Source: Bradyrhizobium macuxiense
GTDB lineage: Bacteria > Pseudomonadota > Alphaproteobacteria > Rhizobiales > Xanthobacteraceae
NCBI RefSeq assembly: GCF_007993935.1
Contig: NZ_VITY01000020.1
Coordinates: forward strand, 62,001-126,000
Direction: 5' to 3'
DNA: 64,000 bases
The notes below the pieces were generated by a model. The model made no database searches, was not told the origin of the DNA, and saw nothing but the letters and a program-made list of their open reading frames with translations. Position 1 is the first letter of the stretch, and every line of letters begins with the position of its first letter. A program made the position numbers and the translations under genes. This document shows positions 25,095-33,021 of the stretch, one piece after another.

Positions 25095-25886
25095 TTAAGT
25101 CACATACTTCTTGAAGTCCGGCTTGCGCTTCTCATTGAATGCATGCACCCCCTCCTTCGCCTCCTCGCTCTGGAAGTACTGCTTCAGCGATAGGGTTCCG
25201 AGCAAATTGATGCTGCGGATATTCTCCGTATCGGCATTGAACGACCGCTTAGCCATAAGCAGCGCGGTCGGGCTCATGGCGTCGATTTCCAGACACCACT
25301 GGTCGATCTCCGCATCAAGCTGGTCCGACGGAACCACCTTGTTGACGAGCCCCATCTCGTAAGCCTGGGCCGCGCTATAGCGTCGGCACAAGAACCACAT
25401 TTCCCGCGCACGCTTTTCGCCAATATGCCGCGCGAGATAGGCGGTACCCCAGCCGGGATCGACGGACCCAACGCGAGGACCGACCTGGCCAAAAACGCCC
25501 TTGTCAGACGCGATCGTGAGATCGCACATCGACGCCAAGACGTGACCGCCGCCAATCGCAAAGCCTTGCACTCGCGCGATACTTACCTTGCGGAGGTCGC
25601 GCAGCGCGGTTTGCAACTCCTCCATGCGCATGCCTGTGAGGCCGCGCGAGCTATATTTGCCATCATCTCTGTGATGGGCCTTCTGGTCTCCGCCCGTGCA
25701 GAACGCCTTCTCGCCAGCGCCGGCAAGCACCAGGGCATTGACAGAAGACTCGTCGTTCGCGCGCTCAAACGCGTGCAACAACTCCTCGACGGTCTCCGGG
25801 CGGAAGGCGTTATAGACCTCCGGACGGTTGATCGTCACTCGCACGGCGCTATCACGCACCTCGTATTGGATGTCCGTGTACGTCAT
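25095..25886 (-). CDS. badI: BadI-like 2-ketocyclohexanecarboxyl-CoA hydrolase
   Basis: A 263-residue crotonase-fold protein of the MenB/BadI branch. Diagnostic stretches are GEKAFCTGGDQ near 57, RVQGFAIGGGHVLASMCDLTIAS near 105, GQVGPRVGSVDPGWGTAYLAR near 135 (with the Ser-x-Asp characteristic of this branch), and MWFLCRRYSAAQAYEMGLVN. BadI hydrolytically opens 2-ketocyclohexane-1-carboxyl-CoA to pimelyl-CoA; MenB makes dihydroxynaphthoyl-CoA. No menaquinone genes are nearby, while a ligase, dehydrogenases and glutaryl-CoA dehydrogenase are, so the ring-opening role fits better. A GGGAGG site precedes the ATG at 25886. It is first in an eight-gene operon and is preceded by two TTTCGAAA palindromes. 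Confidence 0.82.
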   Translation of the reverse strand: MTYTDIQYEVRDSAVRVTINRPEVYNAFRPETVEELLHAFERANDESSVNALVLAGAGEKAFCTGGDQKAHHRDDGKYSSRGLTGMRMEELQTALRDLRKVSIARVQGFAIGGGHVLASMCDLTIASDKGVFGQVGPRVGSVDPGWGTAYLARHIGEKRAREMWFLCRRYSAAQAYEMGLVNKVVPSDQLDAEIDQWCLEIDAMSPTALLMAKRSFNADTENIRSINLLGTLSLKQYFQSEEAKEGVHAFNEKRKPDFKKYVT

Positions 25887-25984
25887 GTTTCAAACCTCCC
25901 TGTTCGGTAGCCGCTTCCTCGGCAGTCCCCCGACCGGCGTCGGCCACAATGCGACTCCCGTCCGTCCATCTCGGGTATCCCACG

Positions 25985-25996
25985 ATTTTCGAAATT
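25985..25996. promoter_or_regulatory. TTTCGAAA palindrome E
   Basis: ATTTTCGAAATT, about 100 bases upstream of the badI-like start. Confidence 0.6.
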
Positions 25997-26152
25997 GCAA
26001 GATTTTTTTGAACGAATCTCACCCTGCGCCAATGGCCAAAAGCCGTGGGGCAGGATACGAAGAATTGCACTAACCCAAGGAAAAATAATAAGAACTTAGA
26101 CCGCCATCGCGCGTCCGAACCCAACTCGAATCCGCTTCAGCGGCAAAATATT

Positions 26153-26164
26153 AATTTCGAAAAT
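26153..26164. promoter_or_regulatory. TTTCGAAA palindrome F
   Basis: AATTTCGAAAAT, about 270 bases upstream of the badI-like start. It may cooperate with palindrome E or mark a second promoter. Confidence 0.5.
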
Positions 26165-26608
26165 GCTCTGACAATCCTTCAAACTTCGCGTTGAGAGGCC
26201 AAAACCACGCGACCGTGTGGCGCGAACCGCGAGGCGCCATTGCTTGTCGATTGGATAACACGGCGGTCAGGGACCGCACATTTGCCCGGCAACGGGCCGC
26301 GCGCCGGCCAGATCTCGAGACGGCGATCGCAGCCGAGTGCGCCGCGACCGGGGCCGGTCGACTAAACAGTGCTCCGGTGATCGGGCGCTTGAACATCGAT
26401 GGCGACAACATGCCGGCTTCTTCCAGCGGAGGGCACCAACCTCTGCGGGTCGAAACGGGATCAGAGCCGCGATCAAAGGCTGACGGAGGCGGGCGTCATG
26501 AACTTCATGAAGTCGGCGAACGATGGCGTGGAAGTTGCTAAAGGCAACGATCGATTGCCGTGTTGCGCATCGTGCAGCCAAGACGGCGGCTTGTTCCGGC
26601 TGTGAGGT

Positions 26609-27319
26609 CTATTTTTCGGCCACCCCGGTGAGAGCCTTGAGCGCATACTTCTTCACGTTTTCAGTCGTGGCCCTAATGTGCCGCTCTATCAGCATGGTTG
26701 CCTCGTCGGCATCTCGGGCAATCGCCGCCTTCATCAAGGCCTTGTGCTCGCCCGACTTGTTCCTGGGATTGGGACGGTAGGAGGCAGATAGACTTCGGAA
26801 ACGTTCAGAGCGATCGAAAAGAACCGACTGAAATGAAATGAGCGTTGGAGAGGCACAGCCCGAAACGAGAGCCTGATGAAACTCTCGATGGGCCCTTCTC
26901 CACTCCACATCATGCGAAAGCTTGCCCTTCGTCCTTTCCTCTATGCGGTTCAATTGATGAAGAGCCGATATCAATCGAATCTCCCAATCATCATTACCGC
27001 GCTCGATCGCTTTGCGGAGCGCTTCCTTTTCCACTAGCACCCGCGCTTCCGTTATGTCGACCAACTCTTCGAGGGTCGCAGGAGCAACATGGAAGCCACG
27101 CTGCTGCTCGTTAATGACAAACCCGTCCGAGACGAGCGTCATTAGCGCTTCGCGTAGAGTGGAAAAACTCACTCCGAATCGGCTACGAAGATCTTCAAAT
27201 TTGAGCGACTCGCCCGGCTTTAGCCTGCAAGTAATGATCTCTTCGCGAAAGCGATGGGCTACATCGGCAGCGACAGTTTTACCGAATTCCTTCCGCAAAC
27301 CGAGCGTGTGCACATTCAT
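26609..27319 (-). CDS. GntR-family (FCD/FadR-type) regulator
   Basis: A 236-residue GntR regulator. The winged helix-turn-helix spans about residues 15-75 (AADVAHRFREEIITCRLKPGE, then FGVSFSTLREALMTL), and the all-helical FCD effector domain follows, with metal-binding-type residues in REFHQALV, GEHKALMKA and IERHIRATTEN. I start it at ATG 27319; a TTG eight codons upstream is possible. A TTTCGAAA palindrome lies 23 bases before the ATG, consistent with autoregulation. The same palindrome precedes the surrounding catabolic units, making this the best candidate for their common regulator, probably a repressor relieved by a CoA ester or acid (inference). Confidence 0.88.
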   Translation of the reverse strand: MNVHTLGLRKEFGKTVAADVAHRFREEIITCRLKPGESLKFEDLRSRFGVSFSTLREALMTLVSDGFVINEQQRGFHVAPATLEELVDITEARVLVEKEALRKAIERGNDDWEIRLISALHQLNRIEERTKGKLSHDVEWRRAHREFHQALVSGCASPTLISFQSVLFDRSERFRSLSASYRPNPRNKSGEHKALMKAAIARDADEATMLIERHIRATTENVKKYALKALTGVAEK

Positions 27320-27341
27320 GGCGTTTTGATCCGAGTCATTC

Positions 27342-27353
27342 AATTTCGAAAAT
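27342..27353. promoter_or_regulatory. TTTCGAAA palindrome G (autoregulatory)
   Basis: AATTTCGAAAAT immediately upstream of the GntR gene. A further inverted repeat, ACTACC-TGTA-GGTAGT, lies at 27396-27411. Confidence 0.6.
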
Positions 27354-27587
27354 TAGCGCTTATCGGATTAAAAAACAAGAGCTCGGAAGTGCGGTACTAC
27401 CTGTAGGTAGTGTGGCGAGCGATCCGTAACGATGCGAGCTGCGCTCTGCGCGCGTATTGCCGAAGCGCGATAGAGACTTCAGGGCAAACTCGTCCTGGGC
27501 CGGTCCCGCCCGCAGCTCCGGCGTCTTGGGGCATCTGCCAAGAACCAGGCGCGCACCGTCCCATAGATACTGGTCCGTCCCTCTCTA

Positions 27588-28805
27588 TTAGGTCAGCGCG
27601 CTCTTGAGATCGAAGCTCGCATCCCCCGCCTGCTCCGGCGTGATCGAGGCGCCGGCGCCGAGCAACCTGCGGCCGAACATGTGATCGCCGGCGCGATTGA
27701 CCGACTCGATGCCGAGCAATTTGTCGCCGCGATAGCAGAACGCCGAAAACGCGCCCTGCGCGCGATCGCCGCGCACCACGACGCGGTCGTAGCCGGTGGT
27801 GAGCCCCGCGATCTGCAGCTTGTCGGGACCCTGGTCGCTCCAGAACCACGGCAGGCCGTCATAGACCTCGGTGTTGCCGGTCAGCCGGGCCGCCACGCAG
27901 CGCGCATGGTCGGTCGCGTTCTGCACCGATTCCAGCCGCAGCGATCCGCGGAAGCGCTTGCTGGTGTAGAGCGCGCAATCGCCGATCGCGGAGACGTTGG
28001 GATCGGCGGTCAGAAGATGCTCGTCGACGATGATACCGGATGCGACCCGGAGCCCTGCCTCCGCGGCGAGCTCGACATTCGGCAGCACGCCGACGCCGAC
28101 CACGACGAGATCGGCCGGGATATGCGTGCCGTTGCTCAGGCTGACGCCGGTGACCTTGGCGCCATCGGCCTCGATCGCGATGACCTGCACGCCGAGATGG
28201 ATCCGGATGCCGGCCGCAGCGTGGCGCGACTGCGAGAACTCGGAAATCTCCGCGGTCACCGCGCGCGCCATCACGCGGGAGGCGAGCTCGACCACATCGA
28301 CCTCGAGCCCCTTGGCCCGCGCAGTTGCGGCGAATTCGAGCCCGATGAAGCCCGCGCCGATCACCACGACCCGCATGCCGGGCGCGATCAAATCGCGCAG
28401 CGCCTGGCTCTCGTCGAGGATGCGCAAATAGCGGACTGCATCAAGCTTCGCGTTCGGAATATCCAGCAGCCGGTTCCGCGCGCCGGTCGCGAACACCAGA
28501 TGGCCGTAGCCGAGCAACGCGCCGGAAGCGAGCGCCACTTTCCGCGCCTTGCGGTCGATCGCGTGCGCCCGATCGGTGATCAGCTCGATCTTGTTGTCCT
28601 GGTAGAACTTGTCGGGCCGGAACATCAGGGTCTCGGGCCCGCCGGTGCCCTTCAGATAGGCCTTCGACAGCGGCGGCCGCTGGTAGGGCAAATGGCCTTC
28701 GTCATTGAGCAGGGCGATGCGCTCAGAAAAGCCTGCCTGGCGCAGCGACGCCGCGAGCTGGAAGCCGGCGTGGCCGGCGCCAACGATGACGACCGAGCCT
28801 GTCAT
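27588..28805 (-). CDS. Palustrisredoxin-reductase-like ferredoxin reductase
   Basis: A 405-residue FAD/NAD(P)H ferredoxin reductase. It has VIVGAGHAGFQLAASLRQAG at the N-terminus, LPYQRPPLSKAYLKG near 42, VVVIGAGFIGLEFAATARAKGLEVDVVE near 147, and SAIGDCALY near 275. It closely resembles the reductase that serves CYP199A enzymes in Rhodopseudomonas palustris, so it is the likely partner of the P450/ferredoxin pair at 13194-14748. The gene is visibly richer in G and C, especially at third positions, than its neighbours, as expected of an ancestral chromosomal gene. No TTTCGAAA site precedes it. Confidence 0.9.
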   Translation of the reverse strand: MTGSVVIVGAGHAGFQLAASLRQAGFSERIALLNDEGHLPYQRPPLSKAYLKGTGGPETLMFRPDKFYQDNKIELITDRAHAIDRKARKVALASGALLGYGHLVFATGARNRLLDIPNAKLDAVRYLRILDESQALRDLIAPGMRVVVIGAGFIGLEFAATARAKGLEVDVVELASRVMARAVTAEISEFSQSRHAAAGIRIHLGVQVIAIEADGAKVTGVSLSNGTHIPADLVVVGVGVLPNVELAAEAGLRVASGIIVDEHLLTADPNVSAIGDCALYTSKRFRGSLRLESVQNATDHARCVAARLTGNTEVYDGLPWFWSDQGPDKLQIAGLTTGYDRVVVRGDRAQGAFSAFCYRGDKLLGIESVNRAGDHMFGRRLLGAGASITPEQAGDASFDLKSALT

Positions 28806-29121
28806 CGGAACAACTCACATACACACGCGCAGGAGTGACCCATGCCGTTTTTTCTCCATCGATACTGGCTTGCCCCAGCCCCACGGGGCTTATATCTGCA
28901 TCCGAAGCGGGCACACTTTTGCCACCTCGCAGGGGCCCGATGCAAAGCGGGTCCGCACTCGATCAGGCCGCGTGGCGCCGTCCCTTAGACAACACGGTTG
29001 CACGGCCTCGACTGACGAACCAAGCCCCTTTCCCAATCAAGTAGCCCCCCTGCACGACACGCGGCAGGGAGGATACGATTCGCTTCGGTGCCGCGCCTTT
29101 CGTCGTACTTCATGTCGGGAT
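28806..29121. other. Intergenic, nothing recognised
   Basis: The 316 bases between the ferredoxin reductase and enoyl-CoA hydratase genes hold no gene-like frame, hairpin or TTTCGAAA site that I can see. Confidence 0.4.
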
Positions 29122-29901
29122 CTACCTGCCCTGCCACTTCGGTGCACGCTTCTCTGAAAACGCCAGAGGCCCCTCGATGGCATCTTGCGAAGCGAACATC
29201 GCCTCTATTGCTGGATAACGATCCTGATCCGTCAGCGCCTGCTCGAGCGACACGGAAAGCCCCTTCGCGACGGCCTGCTTCGAAGCACGAATCGACATCG
29301 GAGAGTTTTTGCAGATTGTCTCGGCCCATCGTTGGGCCGCGGCTAAGGCCTCGCCCTGCGGCACCACTTCGTTGACGAAGCCTAGATCGTACCCCTCCCT
29401 GGCGTTGACGTGGCGTCCCGTCAAGATCATTCCCAAAGCTCGTTTCTGCCCGATCTGTCGCGGCAGCCGGTGTAGACCACCCGCAAGCGCAGCGAGTCCC
29501 ACACGGGGCTCGGGTAGCCCGAAAGTGCCATTCTCGGCGGCGATTATCAGATCGCAGGCAAGCGCGATTTCAAAGCCCCCTCCCATTGCAAGGCCATTGA
29601 CAGCGGCGATGATGGGCTTGTCGCAGTCAAATCGAGCTGTGATTCCACCAAAGCCTCCCTTCCCCCACGCTTGGCTCTCGCCGGCCGCGCGCGCTTTCAG
29701 ATCGTCACCAGCGCAGAACGCTTTGTCGCCCGCACCGGTGACGATCGCAACCCATTGCTCAGGATCCACGGCGAATTGGTCGAACACCTTGCTGAGTTCA
29801 ATATGCGCCTCACTATGCAGGGCATTGTGCCGTTCAGGGCGCGACATCGTCACAATAGTGATTGGGCCCTTACGTTCTACATTGGAAAATTTTAAGCTCA
29901 T
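29122..29901 (-). CDS. Enoyl-CoA hydratase
   Basis: A 259-residue crotonase. The oxyanion-hole segments KAFCAGDDLKAR near 62 and NGLAMGGGFEIALACDLI near 102 are present. Both catalytic glutamates of true hydratases are visible (Glu in GGGFEIA and in FGLPEPRVG). The C-terminus ends in AFSEKRAPKWQGR. It should hydrate an enoyl-CoA such as crotonyl-CoA, which glutaryl-CoA dehydrogenase encoded 1.6 kb away would produce. ATG at 29901 has GGGAGC in front and is preferred over the ATGs at 29931 and 29928. Two TTTCGAAA palindromes lie 150-180 bases upstream. Confidence 0.88.
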   Translation of the reverse strand: MSLKFSNVERKGPITIVTMSRPERHNALHSEAHIELSKVFDQFAVDPEQWVAIVTGAGDKAFCAGDDLKARAAGESQAWGKGGFGGITARFDCDKPIIAAVNGLAMGGGFEIALACDLIIAAENGTFGLPEPRVGLAALAGGLHRLPRQIGQKRALGMILTGRHVNAREGYDLGFVNEVVPQGEALAAAQRWAETICKNSPMSIRASKQAVAKGLSVSLEQALTDQDRYPAIEAMFASQDAIEGPLAFSEKRAPKWQGR

Positions 29902-30051
29902 ATTTTGCTCCCGAAGACCTTTGATCATCATCTCGTTTGCGCAACGACGAAGCCCTGCCCAACTATTGAACCGGGCGCGAGCAGACGCGCCCGCTTTCGG
30001 CGCAGCAAGGACTACGACATCGACCGATCCACCATCGACGATTCGCTGATT

Positions 30052-30061
30052 ATTTCGAAAT
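30052..30061. promoter_or_regulatory. TTTCGAAA palindrome H
   Basis: ATTTCGAAAT, a perfect 10-base palindrome, 150 bases upstream of the enoyl-CoA hydratase start. Its centre is 18 bases from that of palindrome I, so two dimers could bind on nearly the same face of the helix. Confidence 0.6.
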
Positions 30062-30069
30062 TTTTATTG

Positions 30070-30080
30070 ATTTCGAAAAT
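30070..30080. promoter_or_regulatory. TTTCGAAA palindrome I
   Basis: ATTTCGAAAAT (core 30071-30078), the second member of the tandem pair upstream of the enoyl-CoA hydratase. Confidence 0.6.
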
Positions 30081-30262
30081 CTCGTCCGGTACCTTATTCA
30101 GGTCCGGCCGCAGCTTCAAGGGCGCATTCGCGAGTTGGCTGTACGAGACGAGCTAGCGCTGCGAAGGGGGTGCGGCATAGCTCGCCGACAATTCCGGAAT
30201 TTGCCTAGCGAAGCTGCGACCGAGACACCTATTTGATTGGCGACGTTACCTCCCGAGACTAG

Positions 30263-30299
30263 GCCGGGGTCTCTCTATCCGAGACCCCGGCTCTTTTTT
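30263..30299 (+). terminator. Rho-independent terminator, plus-strand orientation
   Basis: GCCGGGGTCTC and GAGACCCCGGC form a perfect 11-base stem with a 7-base loop, followed by TCTTTTTT. The T run follows the plus-strand arm only. No plus-strand gene ends here, so it may close an unannotated RNA or be a leftover of a lost gene. Confidence 0.8.
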
Positions 30300-30512
30300 C
30301 GAAGCAAAACACCAGGTGTGAAGACCGGCGCTCGACGGAGCCGCGCTGGATCTGTGCAGCTCCCGTGCTCTTCAATTCGAAGCGAAAGCTGAAGCAATTG
30401 ATCCTTCCGTTCGCGGGAGCGCAAACGTCCTGCAGTCCTGCTTCAACCCGTTCGTGCCATCTCAACCCGAGTGATCTCACCGCACCCCACACGGGCGAGC
30501 CCGGCCATGAGC

Positions 30513-31382
30513 CTATCCGTCCGTTTCTTGCGCGACCGGATTGCTCAGCGTTCCGATATTTTCGATCTGCACGTCCACCAGATCGCCAGGCTTTAGGAAC
30601 ACCGGCGGCTTGCGTGCTGCGCCAACGCCCGCTGGAGTTCCCGTCACAATCACGTCGCCAGGCACCAGATCGAAGATGGTCGAGCAATATTCGATGAGGT
30701 GCGGAATTGGAAAGATCAGCAATGATGTGTTGGCAGATTGCATGACGGCGCCATTAACGCGCGTTTCGATCTTCAACTTTGAAGGATCCCCAATCTCATC
30801 AGGCGTAACCAACCAGGGCCCAAATGGACCAGTGCCGACGAAATTCTTGCCGGAGGCGATTTGCTGGGCGTGACGCTGCCAGTCGCGCACGCTCACGTCG
30901 TTGAAGATCGAATACCCTGCGATGTGGCTCCATGCATCGGCACGGCTTATGTGTCGTCCGGACTTGCCGATGATTACCGCAAGCTCGCCTTCCCAGTCGA
31001 GATCGAGTGAAACCTTCGGACGGACAATTGGCTGGTTATGCCCGACTTGGGAACGCCAGACGCGCAGAAAAATCGGCGGATAGCCCGTGATCTCGCGCTG
31101 GATTCCAGAGGCCAGTGACTCGTTATGATGATCTAGATAGTTGCGCACGGCGCAGACGATTTTCTCAGGCCGCGGAATGACCGGAAGGAAAGAAACGTCG
31201 GACAGCTTTGGGCCAGGCCGCTGAGCTGCCACGATGGCATCGCGCCGGGCAAAGTCGGAGCTGGCAATGAAATCGGCCAGCGTCGGATAGTTTGGAAGAG
31301 CCCGACTCAGATCGACGATGTCCTCCCCTGAAACGGCCCCCCACCCCTCTTTTCCGCCTTCGGAAAACGACAGCAACCTCAT
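30513..31382 (-). CDS. Fumarylacetoacetate hydrolase (FAH) family protein
   Basis: A 289-residue FAH-superfamily protein. After an N-terminal segment of about 70 residues, the catalytic domain shows KIVCAVRNYLDHHNE near 90, DLDWEGELAVIIGKSGRHIS near 145 with the metal-binding Glu/Asp residues, YSIFNDVSVRDWQ near 175, and GDVIVTGTPAGVG near 245. The family includes hydratases and decarboxylases of meta-cleavage pathways and acylpyruvate hydrolases. It could act on an oxo acid released after the extradiol dioxygenase and alpha/beta hydrolase encoded at 33-35 kb. Start at 31382 (MRLLSFSEGG) is preferred to the longer frame. Confidence 0.85.
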   Translation of the reverse strand: MRLLSFSEGGKEGWGAVSGEDIVDLSRALPNYPTLADFIASSDFARRDAIVAAQRPGPKLSDVSFLPVIPRPEKIVCAVRNYLDHHNESLASGIQREITGYPPIFLRVWRSQVGHNQPIVRPKVSLDLDWEGELAVIIGKSGRHISRADAWSHIAGYSIFNDVSVRDWQRHAQQIASGKNFVGTGPFGPWLVTPDEIGDPSKLKIETRVNGAVMQSANTSLLIFPIPHLIEYCSTIFDLVPGDVIVTGTPAGVGAARKPPVFLKPGDLVDVQIENIGTLSNPVAQETDG

Positions 31383-31541
31383 ATCGAAGTGTCCTTTCTG
31401 GTGCATTTTTCGAGGAGCGGGATTGCCTCTACAAAGCAATCGCACTCAAGGGCAGACGTCCGCATGCCTGATCGGTTTCTGAACGAGCTAGTTAAGACGC
31501 TATTCTCTCCAGGCTTCGCCAGTTCACCGCAGGGAGCCCTG

Positions 31542-32738
31542 TCAGAAAAAGGCCTGCAACCCCGTCTGGGCGCGCCCGAGGATCAGGGCGTGAACATCGT
31601 GCGCGCCTTCGTACGTATTGACTGTTTCGAGATTCAGCATGTGCCGCATCACGGGGAAGTCGTCTGAGATGCCGTTGCCCCCATGCATGTCGCGCGCCAT
31701 CCGCGCAATATCGAGTGCCTTTCCGCAATTGTTTCGTTTGATCAAGCTGATTGCCTCGGGAGCCATTTGTCCGCTGTCGAACAGCCGGCCCACGCGCAGG
31801 GCCGCCTGAAGGCCGAGCGTGATTTCGGTTTGCATGTCCGCCAATTTCTTCTGATAAAGCTGGGTATTGGCGAGCGGACGCCCGAACTGCCTGCGATCCA
31901 GGCCATACTGACGCGCGGCGTGCCAGCAGGTCTCCGCAGCGCCCATGGCTCCCCAGGCAATGCCATAACGAGCTCTGTTCAGGCAACCGAACGGGCCCGA
32001 CAAGCCCTGAGCACCGGGCAACAGCGCGTCCTCGCCAAGTTCTACATTGTCCATCACGATTTCACCGGTTATCGAGGCGCGCAGCGATAGCTTGCCCTCG
32101 ATTTTCGGAGCCGACAGCCCAGCGGTCCCCTTGTCCAGGAGGAAGCCACGGATCTGTCCTTCATGAGCATCTGACTTTGCCCATACGAGGAAGACATGGG
32201 CAATCGGCGCGTTGGTGATCCACATTTTCGTGCCGATCAGCCGGTATCCACCAGCAATCTTGACGGCTCGTGTTTTCATTCCACCTGGATCAGAGCCGGC
32301 ATCAGGCTCAGTTAGACCGAAACACCCGATCCACTCGCCAGCCGCCAGTTTCGGAAGATACTTCGACCGTTGCGCCTCCGTGCCGTACTCACAAATCGGG
32401 TACATCACCAAGGATGATTGCACGGACATCATCGAGCGGTAGCCGCTATCGACCCGTTCAACCTCACGGGCAATAAGGCCGTAGGCCACATAGCTGGCGC
32501 CGATGCCCCCATAAGTCTCCGGCGTGGTCGCACCGAGCAGACCCAGCGAGCCCATCTCTTGAAATATAGCGGGATCAGTTCGCTCATCGCGAAACGCTTG
32601 GCGGATCCGCGGAACCAGGCGCCCCTGCGCGTAAGCACGTGCAGTGTCGCGGATCATACGCTCGTCCTCGGCCAACTGCTCCTCAATGAGGAGCGGATCA
32701 TGCCAAACGAAGGAAGTCTGGCCGTTCACGTTTGCCAT
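31542..32738 (-). CDS. gcdH: Glutaryl-CoA dehydrogenase
   Basis: A 398-residue acyl-CoA dehydrogenase with the features of the glutaryl-CoA branch: DPLLIEEQLAEDERMIRDTAR at the N-terminus, CFGLTEPDAGSDPGGM near 140, KMWITNAPIAHVFLVWAK near 170, and NTYEGAHDVHALILGRAQTGLQAF at the C-terminus with the catalytic glutamate in YEG. It oxidatively decarboxylates glutaryl-CoA to crotonyl-CoA, the expected end of pimelyl-CoA breakdown. It lies 159 bases upstream of the FAH-family gene on the same strand and is preceded by a TTTTCGAAAA palindrome. Confidence 0.92.
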   Translation of the reverse strand: MANVNGQTSFVWHDPLLIEEQLAEDERMIRDTARAYAQGRLVPRIRQAFRDERTDPAIFQEMGSLGLLGATTPETYGGIGASYVAYGLIAREVERVDSGYRSMMSVQSSLVMYPICEYGTEAQRSKYLPKLAAGEWIGCFGLTEPDAGSDPGGMKTRAVKIAGGYRLIGTKMWITNAPIAHVFLVWAKSDAHEGQIRGFLLDKGTAGLSAPKIEGKLSLRASITGEIVMDNVELGEDALLPGAQGLSGPFGCLNRARYGIAWGAMGAAETCWHAARQYGLDRRQFGRPLANTQLYQKKLADMQTEITLGLQAALRVGRLFDSGQMAPEAISLIKRNNCGKALDIARMARDMHGGNGISDDFPVMRHMLNLETVNTYEGAHDVHALILGRAQTGLQAFF

Positions 32739-32818
32739 ACTGCTTTCTCATGGTGGTTCAAATTGAACGCGCAAGTCGCTTCGGCTGCGGATTTCAGCCC
32801 CATCACCCGCTACAGGTA

Positions 32819-32828
32819 TTTTCGAAAA
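32819..32828. promoter_or_regulatory. TTTCGAAA palindrome J
   Basis: TTTTCGAAAA, 80 bases upstream of the glutaryl-CoA dehydrogenase start. Confidence 0.6.
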
Positions 32829-32946
32829 AATGCAAATGGCCAGTTCCACCAGTGAGCCATAAGGATCGTTGAAGATCGTCAAATCCTCGATTTTTGCACT
32901 CGTTATGGTACTTCAACGGCCTATTCGTCACTAAAGCCCACCAAAT

Positions 32947-32960
32947 TATTTTCGAAAATA
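32947..32960. promoter_or_regulatory. TTTCGAAA palindrome K (best match)
   Basis: TATTTTCGAAAATA, a perfect 14-base palindrome and the longest copy in the window. It lies 61 bases upstream of the plus-strand extradiol dioxygenase start. Confidence 0.7.
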
Positions 32961-33021
32961 GTTGCCCTCGGCGCGCCAGTTCGGTACAGGAAAACTGACA
33001 TAGGAACATCGGGAGAGCACA

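Larger units (their letters stand above)
25887..26608. other. Regulatory gap with two palindromes, no gene recognised
   Basis: The 722 bases between badI and the GntR gene contain no assignable gene. The first 280 bases are AT-rich and carry palindromes E and F, as expected for the control region of the badI operon. The remainder (26200-26600) is GC-rich with several short open frames on both strands, none family-like. Confidence 0.45.
29932..30512. other. Intergenic with two palindromes and an orphan terminator
   Basis: No gene is recognisable. The stretch holds palindromes H and I (30052-30080) on the hydratase side and a strong rho-independent terminator oriented for the plus strand at 30263-30299, although no plus-strand gene precedes it. 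Confidence 0.5.

Noticed and set aside
25095..25886. Naming the BadI-like protein MenB
   Set aside because: The two families are close, but no other menaquinone gene is nearby and the operon partners fit CoA-dependent ring degradation.
27681..28838. 385-codon plus-strand open frame
   Set aside because: It is antisense to the ferredoxin reductase gene, a typical mirror frame of a GC-rich gene.
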